Positions 9,470-19,583 of a stretch of DNA of 64,000 nt are shown here, in pieces. Below the pieces are notes generated by a model. It did not search any database. It was not told the DNA's origin and was given only the letters and a program-made list of their open reading frames with translations. The position numbers and the translations under genes are program-made. Each line of letters opens with the position of its first letter. Positions within the stretch are counted from its first letter, which is position 1. Where the stretch lies: NCBI GenBank assembly GCA_019448385.1, contig JAGTXO010000039.1, forward strand, positions 248,001-312,000, given 5' to 3'. Origin of the DNA: Diacronema lutheri (lineage: Eukaryota; Haptophyta; Pavlovophyceae; Pavlovales; Pavlovaceae).

Positions 9470-10342
9470 TCACAGCCGCGCGCGGCACGTCGGGCATGTG
9501 GCGGCGCGGCGCACCCACGGCAACACGCAGTCCGCGTGGAAGATATGCCGACAGCCAAGCTGCAGCGCGCTCTCGCCAAGCTGGAAGCGCTCGAGGCAGA
9601 TCGCGCACGGCGTCACGAGCAGCGCATGCGCGAGGAAATGGCGCTCCTCGAGCGCAAACGGCTTGAGCGACCGGAGCTGCTGCTCTGTTGCATATGGCGG
9701 CGCGCCGAGATCGTGCGTGAAAAGGCGCTCCGCGATGCCGGTCGGGATGAGCACGATCGCGGCGGTGGCGAGGATGAGCGGCCAGCAGATCGAAAGGCAG
9801 AACCACGCGTCCGTCAACAGCTGCTCAGCGAAGCGCGCGGCGGCCGAGTCGCCGAGAGGCGCCGCCGCGCCCGACTCCGCCGACGCGACGCCGTCCGTCG
9901 TCGCGAGCCAGCCGACGAGCGCGCCGGCGGCCGTAAATACTGCCGGAAGCGCGCATGGCGCCACGGCGGCCGCGCGCCTTGGCGCGCGCAGTGGCCCGAC
10001 GAGCAGGACGAGCGCGTAGCTGCCGGCAAGCATGGCGACATGGCACAGCCAGCCGAGCCGCCAGCCGCCGATGTAGGCGGCGAGGGCGAGGCCACCGTAC
10101 AGCGCGGCGCCATCGACGGCAGCGCGCAGCGTGCACAGCGCCTCGAGCGCGCGCCGGCGCGAGCGGCCGTCGAGCAGCCACCGGCGGCAGAATAAGAAGA
10201 GGTGCATCGAAGCGTAGTGCACGGCGCAGTTGGCCGCAAAGACGAGAAGCGGGTGGAAGCCGGCAAACTGCAGCCCGATCTGCGCGACGATCGAGAGCGC
10301 GAGCAGCGGCGGGCTCGCCGCCATGCTCGTGACGAGCAGCAT
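9470..10342 (-). CDS. Multi-pass RING-H2 E3 ubiquitin ligase
   Basis: A 290-residue single-exon protein. The first 200 residues contain about five to six hydrophobic segments (for example LLALSIVAQIGLQFAGF, LGWLCHVAMLAGSYALVLLV and WPLILATAAIVLIP). The C-terminus is a RING-H2 finger: C-A-I-C at about 243-246, then GCRHIFHADCVLPW and CPTC near 284-287, i.e. the C3H2C3 zinc ligand pattern with the E2-binding tryptophan. This predicts a membrane-embedded ubiquitin ligase with a cytosolic finger, as in ER or Golgi quality-control ligases; the substrate is unknown. A second ATG at 10324 is possible. Divergent from the ABC transporter. Confidence 0.8.
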   Translation of the reverse strand: MLLVTSMAASPPLLALSIVAQIGLQFAGFHPLLVFAANCAVHYASMHLFLFCRRWLLDGRSRRRALEALCTLRAAVDGAALYGGLALAAYIGGWRLGWLCHVAMLAGSYALVLLVGPLRAPRRAAAVAPCALPAVFTAAGALVGWLATTDGVASAESGAAAPLGDSAAARFAEQLLTDAWFCLSICWPLILATAAIVLIPTGIAERLFTHDLGAPPYATEQQLRSLKPFALEERHFLAHALLVTPCAICLERFQLGESALQLGCRHIFHADCVLPWVRRAATCPTCRARL

Positions 10343-10522
10343 CGCTGGCGTCCGACGTCTACTCCCCTTCGCGCTTCTGGTTTCCAGCGTCCGCCATGGG
10401 CTCTTCTCTTTTTATAAAGCTTTAGCTGTTTGGAACGGGCCTTTGTAAAAGCTTTCATAGGCGAGACGACGGGCGACTTCGACGCGATGCCGCGCCGTCA
10501 GTAATTGCCGCGTCGTCGACCG
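10343..10522. promoter_or_regulatory. Bidirectional promoter with AT-rich core
   Basis: The 180 bp between divergent starts at 10342 (minus) and 10523 (plus) contains an unusual AT-rich stretch at about 10405-10460, including tttataaagc (TATA-like) and a pair of aaagctt hexamer-containing sites about 40 bp apart. A shared promoter is the simplest reading. The element's orientation cannot be decided from sequence. Confidence 0.4.
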
Positions 10523-13500
10523 ATGTGGAGGACGCTGCTGCTGCTGGGCGGCGCGGGCGCGATGGCGACCGTGCCGCGCCCAGGCGCGGGCGGCGCGGCC
10601 GGGATGCAGCTCCGGCCGAGTGGCTCGCCGCGTGTGACACACCCGGAGCTCGACGCGCGCACGCTCCGTAGGCTCTCGTTCGGCTGGGTCGACCCGCTGC
10701 TCGAGCGCGGCTCGAAGCAGGCGCTGCGCGACGACGACCTAGTCCCGCTCGCGCCGTGCGATCAGGCCGAGCAGTGCCACGGCACGTTTGACCGCGCGTG
10801 GGCTGAGACGGCGTCTCCGCGCGACGCCGCGCGGCCGGGCGCGCACGTGCTTCGCGCGCTCTGGCGCGGCTTTGGCGGCGAGTTTGCAAAGACGGGCGTG
10901 ATCAAGCTGCTGAACGACTGCCTCCAGTTCGCCGGGCCCATGCTCCTGCGCGCCACCGTCAAGCTCGTCCAGACGCCCGAGCGGCGCGCGGCGGACGGCG
11001 CGTGGCTTGTGCTCGCGCTCTTCACATCATCCGCGCTGCAGGCGCTACTGCTTCGCCATTATTTCTTTATCAACTTCCGCGTCGGCGTGCGCGTGAACGC
11101 GGCGCTCATGGCGGCCGTCTATGCCAAGACGCTCCGCCTTTCCTCCGGCTACCTCGCCAACGTGTCATCGGGCGAGCTTTCAAACTTGCTCACGTCCGAC
11201 GCGCAGCGCATTGGCGACTTGCTCGGGTGCGCCACGCCGCGCCGCGCCGCGCCGCCCGCTGTTGCCTCCGCTTGCCCTGCCAGGCCGCACACCGTGCTCA
11301 GCCAGCGCATCAACGACCTGCGCTGCGCGCGCGCGCACGCCGGCTCGCCGCGCGCGCGCGCGTGCCCCCCGGCACGGCCGCGCCGCGCCGCGCGCCCAAT
11401 CGGCTTCGCCTCCCCTGCGGCTCGCCACCACGCTCCCGCCCTTGGTTGCAGCTACCTGCACGCGCTCTGGTTCGCACCGCTGCAGGTGGTCGTCGCGCTC
11501 TGGTTCTTGTGGCGCGAGATTGGCATCTCGTCGCTCGCAGGGCTAGCAATGATCATCGTCGTGCTCGGAGCGAACAGCGTACTTGCGCGCCGCACGTTTG
11601 CGTTGAATAAGGCGTTGCAGTCGACGACGGACGAGCGCCTCAGCCTGACGGCGGAGGTCTTCGGCTCGATCAAGCTCGTCAAGATGAACGCGTGGGAAGA
11701 GCCCTTCGCCGCGCGCCTCCGCGCCGTCCGCGCGCGCGAGGTCTCGCAGATGCGCGCGCTCGCCGCGCTGCGCGCAATTTTAAACATGCTCTTCACGATC
11801 GCGCCGACGCTCGTCGCGGCGGCCATGCTGGGCTGCTACACGCGGCTCGGCTTCGACCTCGGCGCGCCGTCTGCACTCGCGGTCCTCGCGCTCGTCAACA
11901 TGCTGCGCACGCCAATGCTCTTCCTGCCCATCGTCTCGAACAACGCCGTCGATGCGCTCCTCGCCGCGCGCCGACTCGCCGCGCACCTGCGCGCGCCGGA
12001 GCACGCGCCGCTGGGCGACGGCGGGCTGAGCGGCGTGGGCGTACGCTTGCGCGATGCGCACTTCTCGTGGCCGTCCGCGCTCGACGCGGAGGCGGCGGGC
12101 GCAGGCGCGGACGGCGTGGGCGCGCGGCGTGCGGACGGCATGCCCGCGCTGAGCGGCATTGACATGGAGGCGCGGTCTGGCGACTTCATCGCGGTCGTCG
12201 GGCCTGTGGGCGGTGGAAAGAGCGCGCTGCTCGCGTCGCTGCTCGGCGAGCTCGCGCTCACCGCAGGCTCCGCCGCGCTGCGCGGGTCCATCGCGCTCTG
12301 CCCGCAGACGCCGTTCATCGCTCGAGGGACCGTGCGCGACAACGTGCTCTTCGGGCGCGCGCTTGACGAGGCGCGGCTGCAGCGCGTGCTCGAGGCATGC
12401 GCGCTCGACGTCGACGCGTCCGCGTGGCCCGCCGGCCTTGACACAGAGATCGGCGACCGCGGCATCAACCTGTCGGGCGGGCAGAAGGCGCGCATCGCGC
12501 TCGCGCGCGCGTGCTATTCTGACGCGGACGTCTATTTGCTCGACGACCCGCTCTCCGCCGTCGACTCGAACGTTGCGCGGCACCTCGCGGCGCGCGTGCT
12601 CGGGCCCGGCGGCATTCTCGCGCACAAGCTGCGCATCGTCGCGACGCACGAGCTGGGCGCCGTCTCGCGCGCGACGGTCGTGCTCGCCGTCGACGCCGGC
12701 CGCATTGTCGAGCGTGGGCCGCCCGCCGAGCTCGCCGCGCGCCCGGCGGGACTTTACGCGCGCCTACTAAACGCCGCGGCGGGCGTGGGCACGGCGGAGC
12801 GCGCGCGCGCCGACGCGCCCGGTGCGTCCGCGCGCGGCGCGCCCACGTCGCCTCCGCCCACGCCCCAGCCGGCGGTGGCGCCTAACGCGTCGGGCGATGG
12901 TGACGGTGGTGACGGTGGTGACGGTGGTGACGGTGCGGGCGGCGGCGGCGCGCACGGCGGCGCGCACGGTGGCGCGCACGGCGCGCACGCATCTGCGGTC
13001 GCCTCCGAGGTGCCCGCCGACCGCGCGCCCGACCTCGCAGAGATAAGCCTCAGTTACGACCCAGACGCGGATGACGACGCGGACATGGGCCCTACGGACG
13101 CTGCGGCAGGCATCGTGCGCGCGGGCGCACGCGCGCGCGCGCCCGTGCCAGCGGCGATGCGCGCGATGCCGAGCGCTGCCGCGCGTACCGAGCCCGTCGG
13201 CGCGAGCGGGCGCGCGCATGCCGGCGCGCGCGCCGCCGTCGGAGGCGATGGCGACGACGACGGCGCCGCCGCGTCGAAGGGCGCCGATGGGTCGACGCTC
13301 ACGGCGCCCGAGGACGCGGTGGGCGGTCGCGTGAGCGCGCGGCTGTACAGGGTCTGGCTGCGCGCGGCGGGAGGCGCGCGCGTCGCCGCGCTCTTCGTGC
13401 TCGTCTTCGCGTGCGCCGAGGCGCTGACGGTCGCCACCAACTGGCACCTGACCCACCTCGCCGACGCGCGCTCGGCGGCGGACGGCTTGCGCGCATACTG

Positions 13501-15109
13501 CGCGCTCGGGATCGCGTCGGGCGCGCTCATCTTCGGGCGGCAGGTGCTCTCGCTCGGCGCGGGCCTGCGCGCCGGCTCGGTGATGCACGAGCAGCTCGTG
13601 CGCAGGCTCATGCGCGCACCACTCCATTGGTTTGACGCCAACCCGCTCGGCCGTCTCATCAACCGACTTTCAAAAGAGCAGCGCGTCCTTGATCTGCAGC
13701 TGCCGTCGACCATCTCGCAGTACGCGCAGACGATCCTCATCTGCGCGTCCACGTGCGCGCTCATCTGCTACACGAGCCCGCCCGCCATCGCACCGCTCGT
13801 TCTCGCGGCCTTTGCCTACGCGCGGTTACAGAGCCGTTACGTGAGTACAGCCACGTCGCTTCGCCGCCTTGAGGGCGCCGCGCGCTCGCCGGTGCTCACG
13901 TCGGCGCTCGAGGCGATCGAGGGCGCGCCGTCAATCCGGCTGTACGGCGCGGCGTCCGGCGCGGCCGCGTCGCAGCGCAGCTCGCTCGACCAGCTCGGCC
14001 GCGCGGTGTACGCCATGATTGCCGCCAACTCGTGGCTCGGGTTGAGGCTCGAGCTCGTCGGCTCCTTCATCGTCGCGCTCGCCGCGCTCGGCGCGACGCT
14101 CGGCCCGAGCGGCGGGGGCGGGCTCGGCGCGAGCGCGGGCACGTCGGGCCTCGCCCTCGCCTCCGCGCTACAGCTCACGCAGGTGCTCAACTGGAACGTT
14201 CGAACAGCGTGCGAGCTCGAGTCGCAAATGATCGCTGTCGAGCGCGTGCACGACGCGGCGGTCGGCGCGGTCGAGGCGCCCGCTTTCTTGCCCGCCGGCG
14301 CGGAGGGCGACCTCGCGGCCGACGGCGTGGGCGGCTGGCCGGTCGCGGGCTCGCTCACCGTCTCGCGCCTGTCAGCGTCCTACCGCGCGGGCGGCGAGCC
14401 CGTGCTCCGCGACGTCTCCTTCGAGGCGCGCGGCGGGCAGAAGGTAGCGGTTGTCGGCAGGACGGGCTCGGGCAAGTCGACGCTCCTCTTGTGCCTCCTC
14501 CGCCTCGTCGAGCCGACCGGCGGGTCGATCGTCCTCGACGGCGTCGACGTGGGCCGCCTCGGCCTCCACCGGCTGCGCGCGGCCGTCGGCGTCGTGCCGC
14601 AGGACCAGGCGACGTACTCCGGCTCGGTGCGCGACAATCTCGACCCGAGCGGCGCGCAGTCAGACGAGGCGCTGCGTGCCGCGCTCACCGCCACGAAGCT
14701 CGACCACCTCGCGCAACACCTCGACGCGCCGCTCGGCTTGCGCGCCGCCGGCGACGCGGCGGCGGGCGGTGCACCCGCGCCGGTCAAGCTGTCGGTGGGT
14801 CAGCGACAGCTCATCTCAATCGCGCGCGCGCTGCTGCCGCCGCGGCGGCAGCTCGTGCTGATGGACGAGCCCACTTCGTCCATCGATGCAGGCACCGATG
14901 CGCTCATTCAGGCGCTGTTCGCAGCGCATTTTGCAAACGTCACGACCGTCACCGTCACGCACCGGCTGCGCACGATCGAGCGCGCGGACCGCGTGCTCGT
15001 GCTCGACAAGGGCGAGGTCGTCGAGTTTGGCTCGCCCGCCCAGCTCCTAGAGCAGCCCGGCTCGGCGCTCTCGGCGCTCGTGCGCTCGGGCGCGATCGAG
15101 CGCGCATGA
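10523..15109 (+). CDS. ABCC (MRP)-type full ABC transporter
   Basis: Exons 10523-11226 and 11452-15109 give about 1453 residues arranged TMD1-NBD1-linker-TMD2-NBD2. The start is an ATG; an upstream in-frame TTG is not used. NBD1 has Walker A GPVGGGKSALL, signature LSGGQKARIALARA and Walker B VYLLDDPLSAVD, with Asp in place of the catalytic Glu as is normal for ABCC NBD1. A long Gly/Asp/Ala/His-rich linker follows (around 12780-13310). NBD2 has GRTGSGKSTLL, signature LSVGQRQLISIARALL, LVLMDEPTSSID and switch His in TVTHRLRTI. Such transporters export amphipathic anions and conjugates. The intron (11227-11451, GTGCGC) is 225 nt with no stop in frame, so its retention would go unnoticed; splicing restores the continuous DLLG-YLHALWFAPLQ helix. 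Confidence 0.9.
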   Translation: MWRTLLLLGGAGAMATVPRPGAGGAAGMQLRPSGSPRVTHPELDARTLRRLSFGWVDPLLERGSKQALRDDDLVPLAPCDQAEQCHGTFDRAWAETASPRDAARPGAHVLRALWRGFGGEFAKTGVIKLLNDCLQFAGPMLLRATVKLVQTPERRAADGAWLVLALFTSSALQALLLRHYFFINFRVGVRVNAALMAAVYAKTLRLSSGYLANVSSGELSNLLTSDAQRIGDLLGCATPRRAAPPAVASACPARPHTVLSQRINDLRCARAHAGSPRARACPPARPRRAARPIGFASPAARHHAPALGCSYLHALWFAPLQVVVALWFLWREIGISSLAGLAMIIVVLGANSVLARRTFALNKALQSTTDERLSLTAEVFGSIKLVKMNAWEEPFAARLRAVRAREVSQMRALAALRAILNMLFTIAPTLVAAAMLGCYTRLGFDLGAPSALAVLALVNMLRTPMLFLPIVSNNAVDALLAARRLAAHLRAPEHAPLGDGGLSGVGVRLRDAHFSWPSALDAEAAGAGADGVGARRADGMPALSGIDMEARSGDFIAVVGPVGGGKSALLASLLGELALTAGSAALRGSIALCPQTPFIARGTVRDNVLFGRALDEARLQRVLEACALDVDASAWPAGLDTEIGDRGINLSGGQKARIALARACYSDADVYLLDDPLSAVDSNVARHLAARVLGPGGILAHKLRIVATHELGAVSRATVVLAVDAGRIVERGPPAELAARPAGLYARLLNAAAGVGTAERARADAPGASARGAPTSPPPTPQPAVAPNASGDGDGGDGGDGGDGAGGGGAHGGAHGGAHGAHASAVASEVPADRAPDLAEISLSYDPDADDDADMGPTDAAAGIVRAGARARAPVPAAMRAMPSAAARTEPVGASGRAHAGARAAVGGDGDDDGAAASKGADGSTLTAPEDAVGGRVSARLYRVWLRAAGGARVAALFVLVFACAEALTVATNWHLTHLADARSAADGLRAYCALGIASGALIFGRQVLSLGAGLRAGSVMHEQLVRRLMRAPLHWFDANPLGRLINRLSKEQRVLDLQLPSTISQYAQTILICASTCALICYTSPPAIAPLVLAAFAYARLQSRYVSTATSLRRLEGAARSPVLTSALEAIEGAPSIRLYGAASGAAASQRSSLDQLGRAVYAMIAANSWLGLRLELVGSFIVALAALGATLGPSGGGGLGASAGTSGLALASALQLTQVLNWNVRTACELESQMIAVERVHDAAVGAVEAPAFLPAGAEGDLAADGVGGWPVAGSLTVSRLSASYRAGGEPVLRDVSFEARGGQKVAVVGRTGSGKSTLLLCLLRLVEPTGGSIVLDGVDVGRLGLHRLRAAVGVVPQDQATYSGSVRDNLDPSGAQSDEALRAALTATKLDHLAQHLDAPLGLRAAGDAAAGGAPAPVKLSVGQRQLISIARALLPPRRQLVLMDEPTSSIDAGTDALIQALFAAHFANVTTVTVTHRLRTIERADRVLVLDKGEVVEFGSPAQLLEQPGSALSALVRSGAIERA

Positions 15110-15270
15110 TGACGGGAAAGGGGGGGTGGGGACTGGGGGTGGGGGTCAACCGACAAGCCGGGCGGCGCGCCACCGGCCCAACGCCGACCTGGAGCTCACG
15201 GGCACGGTTCGAATCTGAAGTCACCACTGCGAGCCCTCTCCACTGCGAGTCCGGAGTGTGCCCTCTCAGC

Positions 15271-17652
15271 TTACCACTGCGAGTCCGGCATGCTCGCCGT
15301 TTCAGCCGCGCACGCGCGTGACGCGAGGACCGTGTCGAACAGCTGAAAGTGCCGCACGCGCGCGCACCTCCGCTCGCCGTTCGGCGACGAGCAACGTGCG
15401 CGCTTGTGCTCGTATGCCTGCACGCACACATCGACGAGCGCGCTGCTGCACAGCGCGGCGACGCGCGCGGCGAGGTCGCGCGCGCACGGTGGTTGGTCGA
15501 AGCCACCGATGCCACCGCCGCCGCCGTCGCCACCGATCGCGCCGCCATCGCGCGCGCCGCCTGGCGCGCGCTCGGCGCGCGGCTCGCGCGCGAAGAGGGT
15601 GCGCGCCTGCTCGCCGCTGACGAGCACGGCGAGCACGCACGCGCTGTCCTCGAGCAGCAGCGCCGCTCTGTACTCCCAGCGCAGCTGCTCGGCGGCGCGC
15701 TCGCCGCACGCATCGCACGCCCACGCGCTCGGCGCCGCGGACTGCGTGACATCACACGCGTGCGATGTGACATCCGCGTGTCGATGTAACGCGGACTGCG
15801 TGACATCGCACCCGTGCGGCTCGCGCGCGTCGCCGCGCGCGTCGTCACCGCGCGCGTCGGCGGCCGCCAGCGCGCATCGGCCGCCGCACGCGGCGCAGCG
15901 CGCGCGCGCAATCTCGCGCGGCGCGTCGGGCAGGACGGCGGCGACGCGCGCCTGCACGCGCCAGCGTGCGCGCGGCGCAGCGTCGCGCGTCAGCCGGCCG
16001 AGCGACGTGACGGGCTCCAGGCCCACGTGCGCGTGGGCTGTGGGTGAGCCGAGGGCGATCGGCACGCCCGCGCCGGCCGCGCGGTGCAGCGATGGCGGCG
16101 CTTGTTGCCATGGCGGCGTGGTGCGGCCCTCGTCGGCCCTCGCGTGCGCCGCTGCCGCAACGAGCCGTGCGCTCGCCGCGCGCACGTCGATGTGGTAGTG
16201 CGGTAGAACGGCGAGGCGCGAATTGCCGACGAGGACGGCGGCCGCGCGGCGCGGCGGGCCGTGCGTCGCAAAGACGCGCACAGAACGCGCGCGTACCCAG
16301 AGCTCGAGGCCAACGTCCGCCATCGTGCGCGCCGCGTGCTGCAGCTGCTCGAGCAGCGACGCCGCGTGCGCCGAGTCGTCGAGCCACAGGTCGACGGAGC
16401 GCGCGCTGTGCGCGCACTCGGGCAGGCGGGCGATCGTGTTGTCGCTCATGGAGCCGCACGGCTGCGTGCGCGGGTGGGTCGCGGGCGGGTGGGCGCTCAC
16501 GCTGTCGACGCGGCAGACGAGGTCGACGAACGTGCCGCACTCCATCTCGAGCGCCCACGGCACCTCCGCGAGCGTCCGCTGGTATTGGCGCGCGGCAAGA
16601 AACGACCTGGCGCGATCCGGATCAGACAAGAGCTCGCGCGCCCATTGCTGCAGCTCGCCCACGCGCCTTGTGTCGTGCGCGTCGACACGCACGGTGGCGA
16701 TGGCGCCGGGCGGCGCGGACGGGCACGACACGACGCGCGCCGCCGCCTGCGGCTCGTTCGCGCCGCGCTCATCGAGCGCGAGGCAGTGGACGGAGGTGGT
16801 CGTGCCCGCACGCCCGCGCCCGCAGCTCGTGTTCGTTGCGTACGAGGGCGCTGGCGGCGCGCCGGCGGGCGGTGCGGCCTTGGGCTGAAGGAGTGCGCGA
16901 TGCACGCGCACGACCGCTCCGACGTGCGGCACGTACGGATGCGCTCTGAATAGGTTGAGCTGCAGCCCGTGCTCGGACGACGCGCACGTCGGGTCGACGA
17001 TACGCAACGAGCTCATCATGTCCATGCCCTTTGTACGCACGGGCGGCGCGTAGTCGATGACGACGCCGTAGACATTGCGCTCGAGGAGCACGCGCCCATC
17101 CGGCCCGTACTGCCTCGCCGTGAGCGCGGCGATCGGCGTGTACTCGTACCGCGCCGTCGCGCCGCCGTCCGGCGGCGCGCCGCCGCGCGCGCGCGCGCGC
17201 GCCGAGCCGCCGCCGAAGAGGTCGGTGGCGCGCACACCGTCGCGGCGGACCTCGATGCGCTTGCCAGCAGCTTCGACGACTACCAGCGCGTTAGCTGGCG
17301 CCGACGCGTCGAGCACCAGTCGCCATGGCGGCAGGTGCGCCGCGTGCGGCTCGACGCGCGCGCCGGCGATCGCGAACGGCTGACGGATGGGCAGCGCGCC
17401 GACGCCCTCCTCCCAACCGTCGGCGCATACGAGCTCAATGTTAGCATCGGCTGCGGCCTCCACGTTGGTCAGACGCAGCTTGCACGCGCGCCCGTCGAAG
17501 CTGCGCAGCTGCAGTGCGCCGAGCAGGAGCGGCGGGAGAGCGGGCGGCGGCATTGTGCGGGCGTTCAAACCGCGAAAAAGGGTCGTAACTCGTACAAACC
17601 TTTTTGGGGCCCACATAGTGTGAGAAACGGTGACGGGCGGGCGCCAGCTCAT
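15271..17652 (-). CDS. POT1: POT1-like telomere end-binding protein
   Basis: A single open frame of 793 residues from the ATG at 17652; a second ATG at 17553 (MPPPALPPLLLG) would give 760. Around residues 170-260 lies the POT1 first OB fold: YTPIAALTARQYG, then NVYGVVIDYAPPVRTKG, SSLRIVDPT, LNLFRAHPYVPHVGAVVRVHR, which follows the order of human POT1 blocks (Y-x-PL, VNVYGVV, SKGTD, VVTIVD, GDIVRFHR). POT1 binds the single-stranded G-rich telomeric overhang. Further down are RCAACGGRCAL and WACDACGERA, two Cys pairs followed by strands, like a zinc-containing C-terminal OB fold. Between them is a short internal duplication (CDVTQSA twice, 15740-15810). It diverges from the next gene across 51 bp. 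Confidence 0.8.
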   Translation of the reverse strand: MSWRPPVTVSHTMWAPKRFVRVTTLFRGLNARTMPPPALPPLLLGALQLRSFDGRACKLRLTNVEAAADANIELVCADGWEEGVGALPIRQPFAIAGARVEPHAAHLPPWRLVLDASAPANALVVVEAAGKRIEVRRDGVRATDLFGGGSARARARGGAPPDGGATARYEYTPIAALTARQYGPDGRVLLERNVYGVVIDYAPPVRTKGMDMMSSLRIVDPTCASSEHGLQLNLFRAHPYVPHVGAVVRVHRALLQPKAAPPAGAPPAPSYATNTSCGRGRAGTTTSVHCLALDERGANEPQAAARVVSCPSAPPGAIATVRVDAHDTRRVGELQQWARELLSDPDRARSFLAARQYQRTLAEVPWALEMECGTFVDLVCRVDSVSAHPPATHPRTQPCGSMSDNTIARLPECAHSARSVDLWLDDSAHAASLLEQLQHAARTMADVGLELWVRARSVRVFATHGPPRRAAAVLVGNSRLAVLPHYHIDVRAASARLVAAAAHARADEGRTTPPWQQAPPSLHRAAGAGVPIALGSPTAHAHVGLEPVTSLGRLTRDAAPRARWRVQARVAAVLPDAPREIARARCAACGGRCALAAADARGDDARGDAREPHGCDVTQSALHRHADVTSHACDVTQSAAPSAWACDACGERAAEQLRWEYRAALLLEDSACVLAVLVSGEQARTLFAREPRAERAPGGARDGGAIGGDGGGGGIGGFDQPPCARDLAARVAALCSSALVDVCVQAYEHKRARCSSPNGERRCARVRHFQLFDTVLASRACAAETASMPDSQW

Positions 17653-17703
17653 TTAAGAAGTCCATCGGCCGCGGCTTACGGGGGTGTGCCGAAGTCCTCC
17701 TCG

Positions 17704-19343
17704 ATGTTGCGCTCCCTCCGGATCGCCTCGGGCGTGACCGCGATGGCGGGCGGCGCGGCGGCGGCGTACGTGTACGCGAAGACGAGCGCCGACGAGCGCC
17801 GCGAGCGCGGCGTCTTCGCCGCCATGCAGACCGTCTACGCGGAGGAGCTCGGCTCCTTCCTCGCCAAGGCGCGGTACGACGGCCCGCTGCCCGGCGCCGT
17901 TGCGCACTGCCGCTTCGACGAGGTGCTGCCGCAGCCGTCCAACCCGAAATACAAGCTGGCCGTGATCGAGTTTAACGTGCCCGGCGCCAAGAACGGCGGC
18001 TCGGACAAGGGCCCCGACGGCCACCGCGTCGACTCGATCCCGATCGCCAACGGCATCATCAAGACGGGCAACTCCTGCGAGCTCGTCAAGTACTACGACA
18101 CCAAGCACGACGAGTTCGCGAAGTACGTGCAGAAGTTTGACGCGCTCATCGTGCGCATCAACCCCGGCCAGCTCTCGCAGAAGACCCTGCCCGGCACGCA
18201 GGAGCGCTTTGACGCGCTGATGAACGACATGCTCGCAAAGGGCAAGCTCGTCTGGTCGTCGCCGGCGGTGCAGACGCAGATGGGCGCAAAAGACGCGCTC
18301 GTCGCGATCAACCAGCTGACGTGCGGCTTGCCCGACACCTTCGCCTACTACAACGCCGAGGAGCTCGAGGAGGGCTTCAAGAAGACGTGCGCCTTCCAGC
18401 CGCGCGTGATCAAGCAGAACCGCGGCTCGGCGGGCGAGGGCATTTGGCTCATCTGGCTGCACAACAAGCCCTACTGCCAGAACTTTGGCGACTCCAAGCT
18501 CGAGGACAGCGACATGATCAAGATGATCGAGATGAACGACAACCACGTCGAGTACCACACCGTCAGGGAGTTCCTCACCTTCTGCTCTGAGGGGCCCGCG
18601 CACCCCAAGGCTGGTGCGCGCCGGCCGCACACCGCGCGGGCCGAGCGCGGGCCGCACTCGCCAAGTTGGCGCGCCCGATGCGGCACGCTTGGCGCGGCTC
18701 GACGCGCGCGTGCGCGCGCGCGCGCGCACGCGCCGTTCCGCCTCACCGCGCCATGCCGCCCTGTCGCCTCACCGCTCGCGCACGCGCGCCGCCAGGCGAG
18801 TGGAAGTCGGCGTTTCCGGGAAAGTACCTGGACGGTGGGAAGGCTGCGGGCGGGCAGCTCGTCGACCAGCGGCTGCTGCCGCGCATCTCGGAGGGCGAGG
18901 TGCGCATGCTGATGGTGGGCGACACGCTGCAGATGATCATCCACAAGAAGCCCGAGGGCGGCCTCTCCGCTGTGGGCGGCAACTCGGCGTACACCTACTT
19001 TGAGCCCGGCTGCCCGGAGTATGCCGAGCTCGAGGCCAAGTTCATTGGGCAGGATCTGCCGCAGCTCAAGAAGGCGCTCAACATTGAGAGCGACCCGCTG
19101 CCTCTGCTTTGGACTGCCGACTTCATCCCGAAGGACGGCGCGTTCAAGGGCTCCACAGAGTACGTCGTCGGCGAGTTCAACTGCTCGTGCGTCGGCATCT
19201 CAAAGTTCCAGGCGGTCTGCGGCGGCACCAAGTCGCTCGCCGACGTTCCGGACGACGACTACTACGAGGCGTGCAAGCTGACCGACCTCATGGGATACAA
19301 GGCGGTCCAGATGCTCGACCAGACGCACAAGGGCACGCGCTAG
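17704..19343 (+). CDS. Conserved Cj0069-like (ATP-grasp-like) protein
   Basis: Exons 17704-18613 and 18796-19343, intron 18614-18795 (GTGCGC), 485 residues. The N-terminus has a short hydrophobic segment (SGVTAMAGGAAAAYVYA) that could be a membrane anchor or organelle presequence. The body resembles the bacterial Cj0069 family, also known to me from haptophytes: VIEFNVPGAKNGG, FDALIVRINPGQLS, then VIKQNRGSAGEGIWL, a Gly-rich loop like the ATP-grasp nucleotide loop, DQRLLPRISEGEVRMLMVG, GGLSAVGGNSAYTY, and VVGEFNCSCVGISKFQ near the end. An ATP-dependent ligase activity is inference from fold resemblance. The splice joins HPKAG to EWKSAFPGKYL as in homologues, confirming the model. Confidence 0.75.
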
Positions 19344-19583
19344 AGCGCGCGCTCGTGCGCTTTCCGTCGCAGCGTCCGGCGGCCCGCGACGTCCGGCGGC
19401 TTTTCCACTCCTCCGACGCAACCACATGCGCCGATGCTCCCATCGGCGCGGGATCGCGGCGGCGCGCGAGCCGCGCGGGCGACGAGCCGCCTCGGCGGTG
19501 TAGCTTCGTGCAAACTGGGCATCTGCCTTCATGTCTCGCCGTCTGGCAGGTCCGGCCGGCCCTCCAGCGCTGTCATCTGACAG

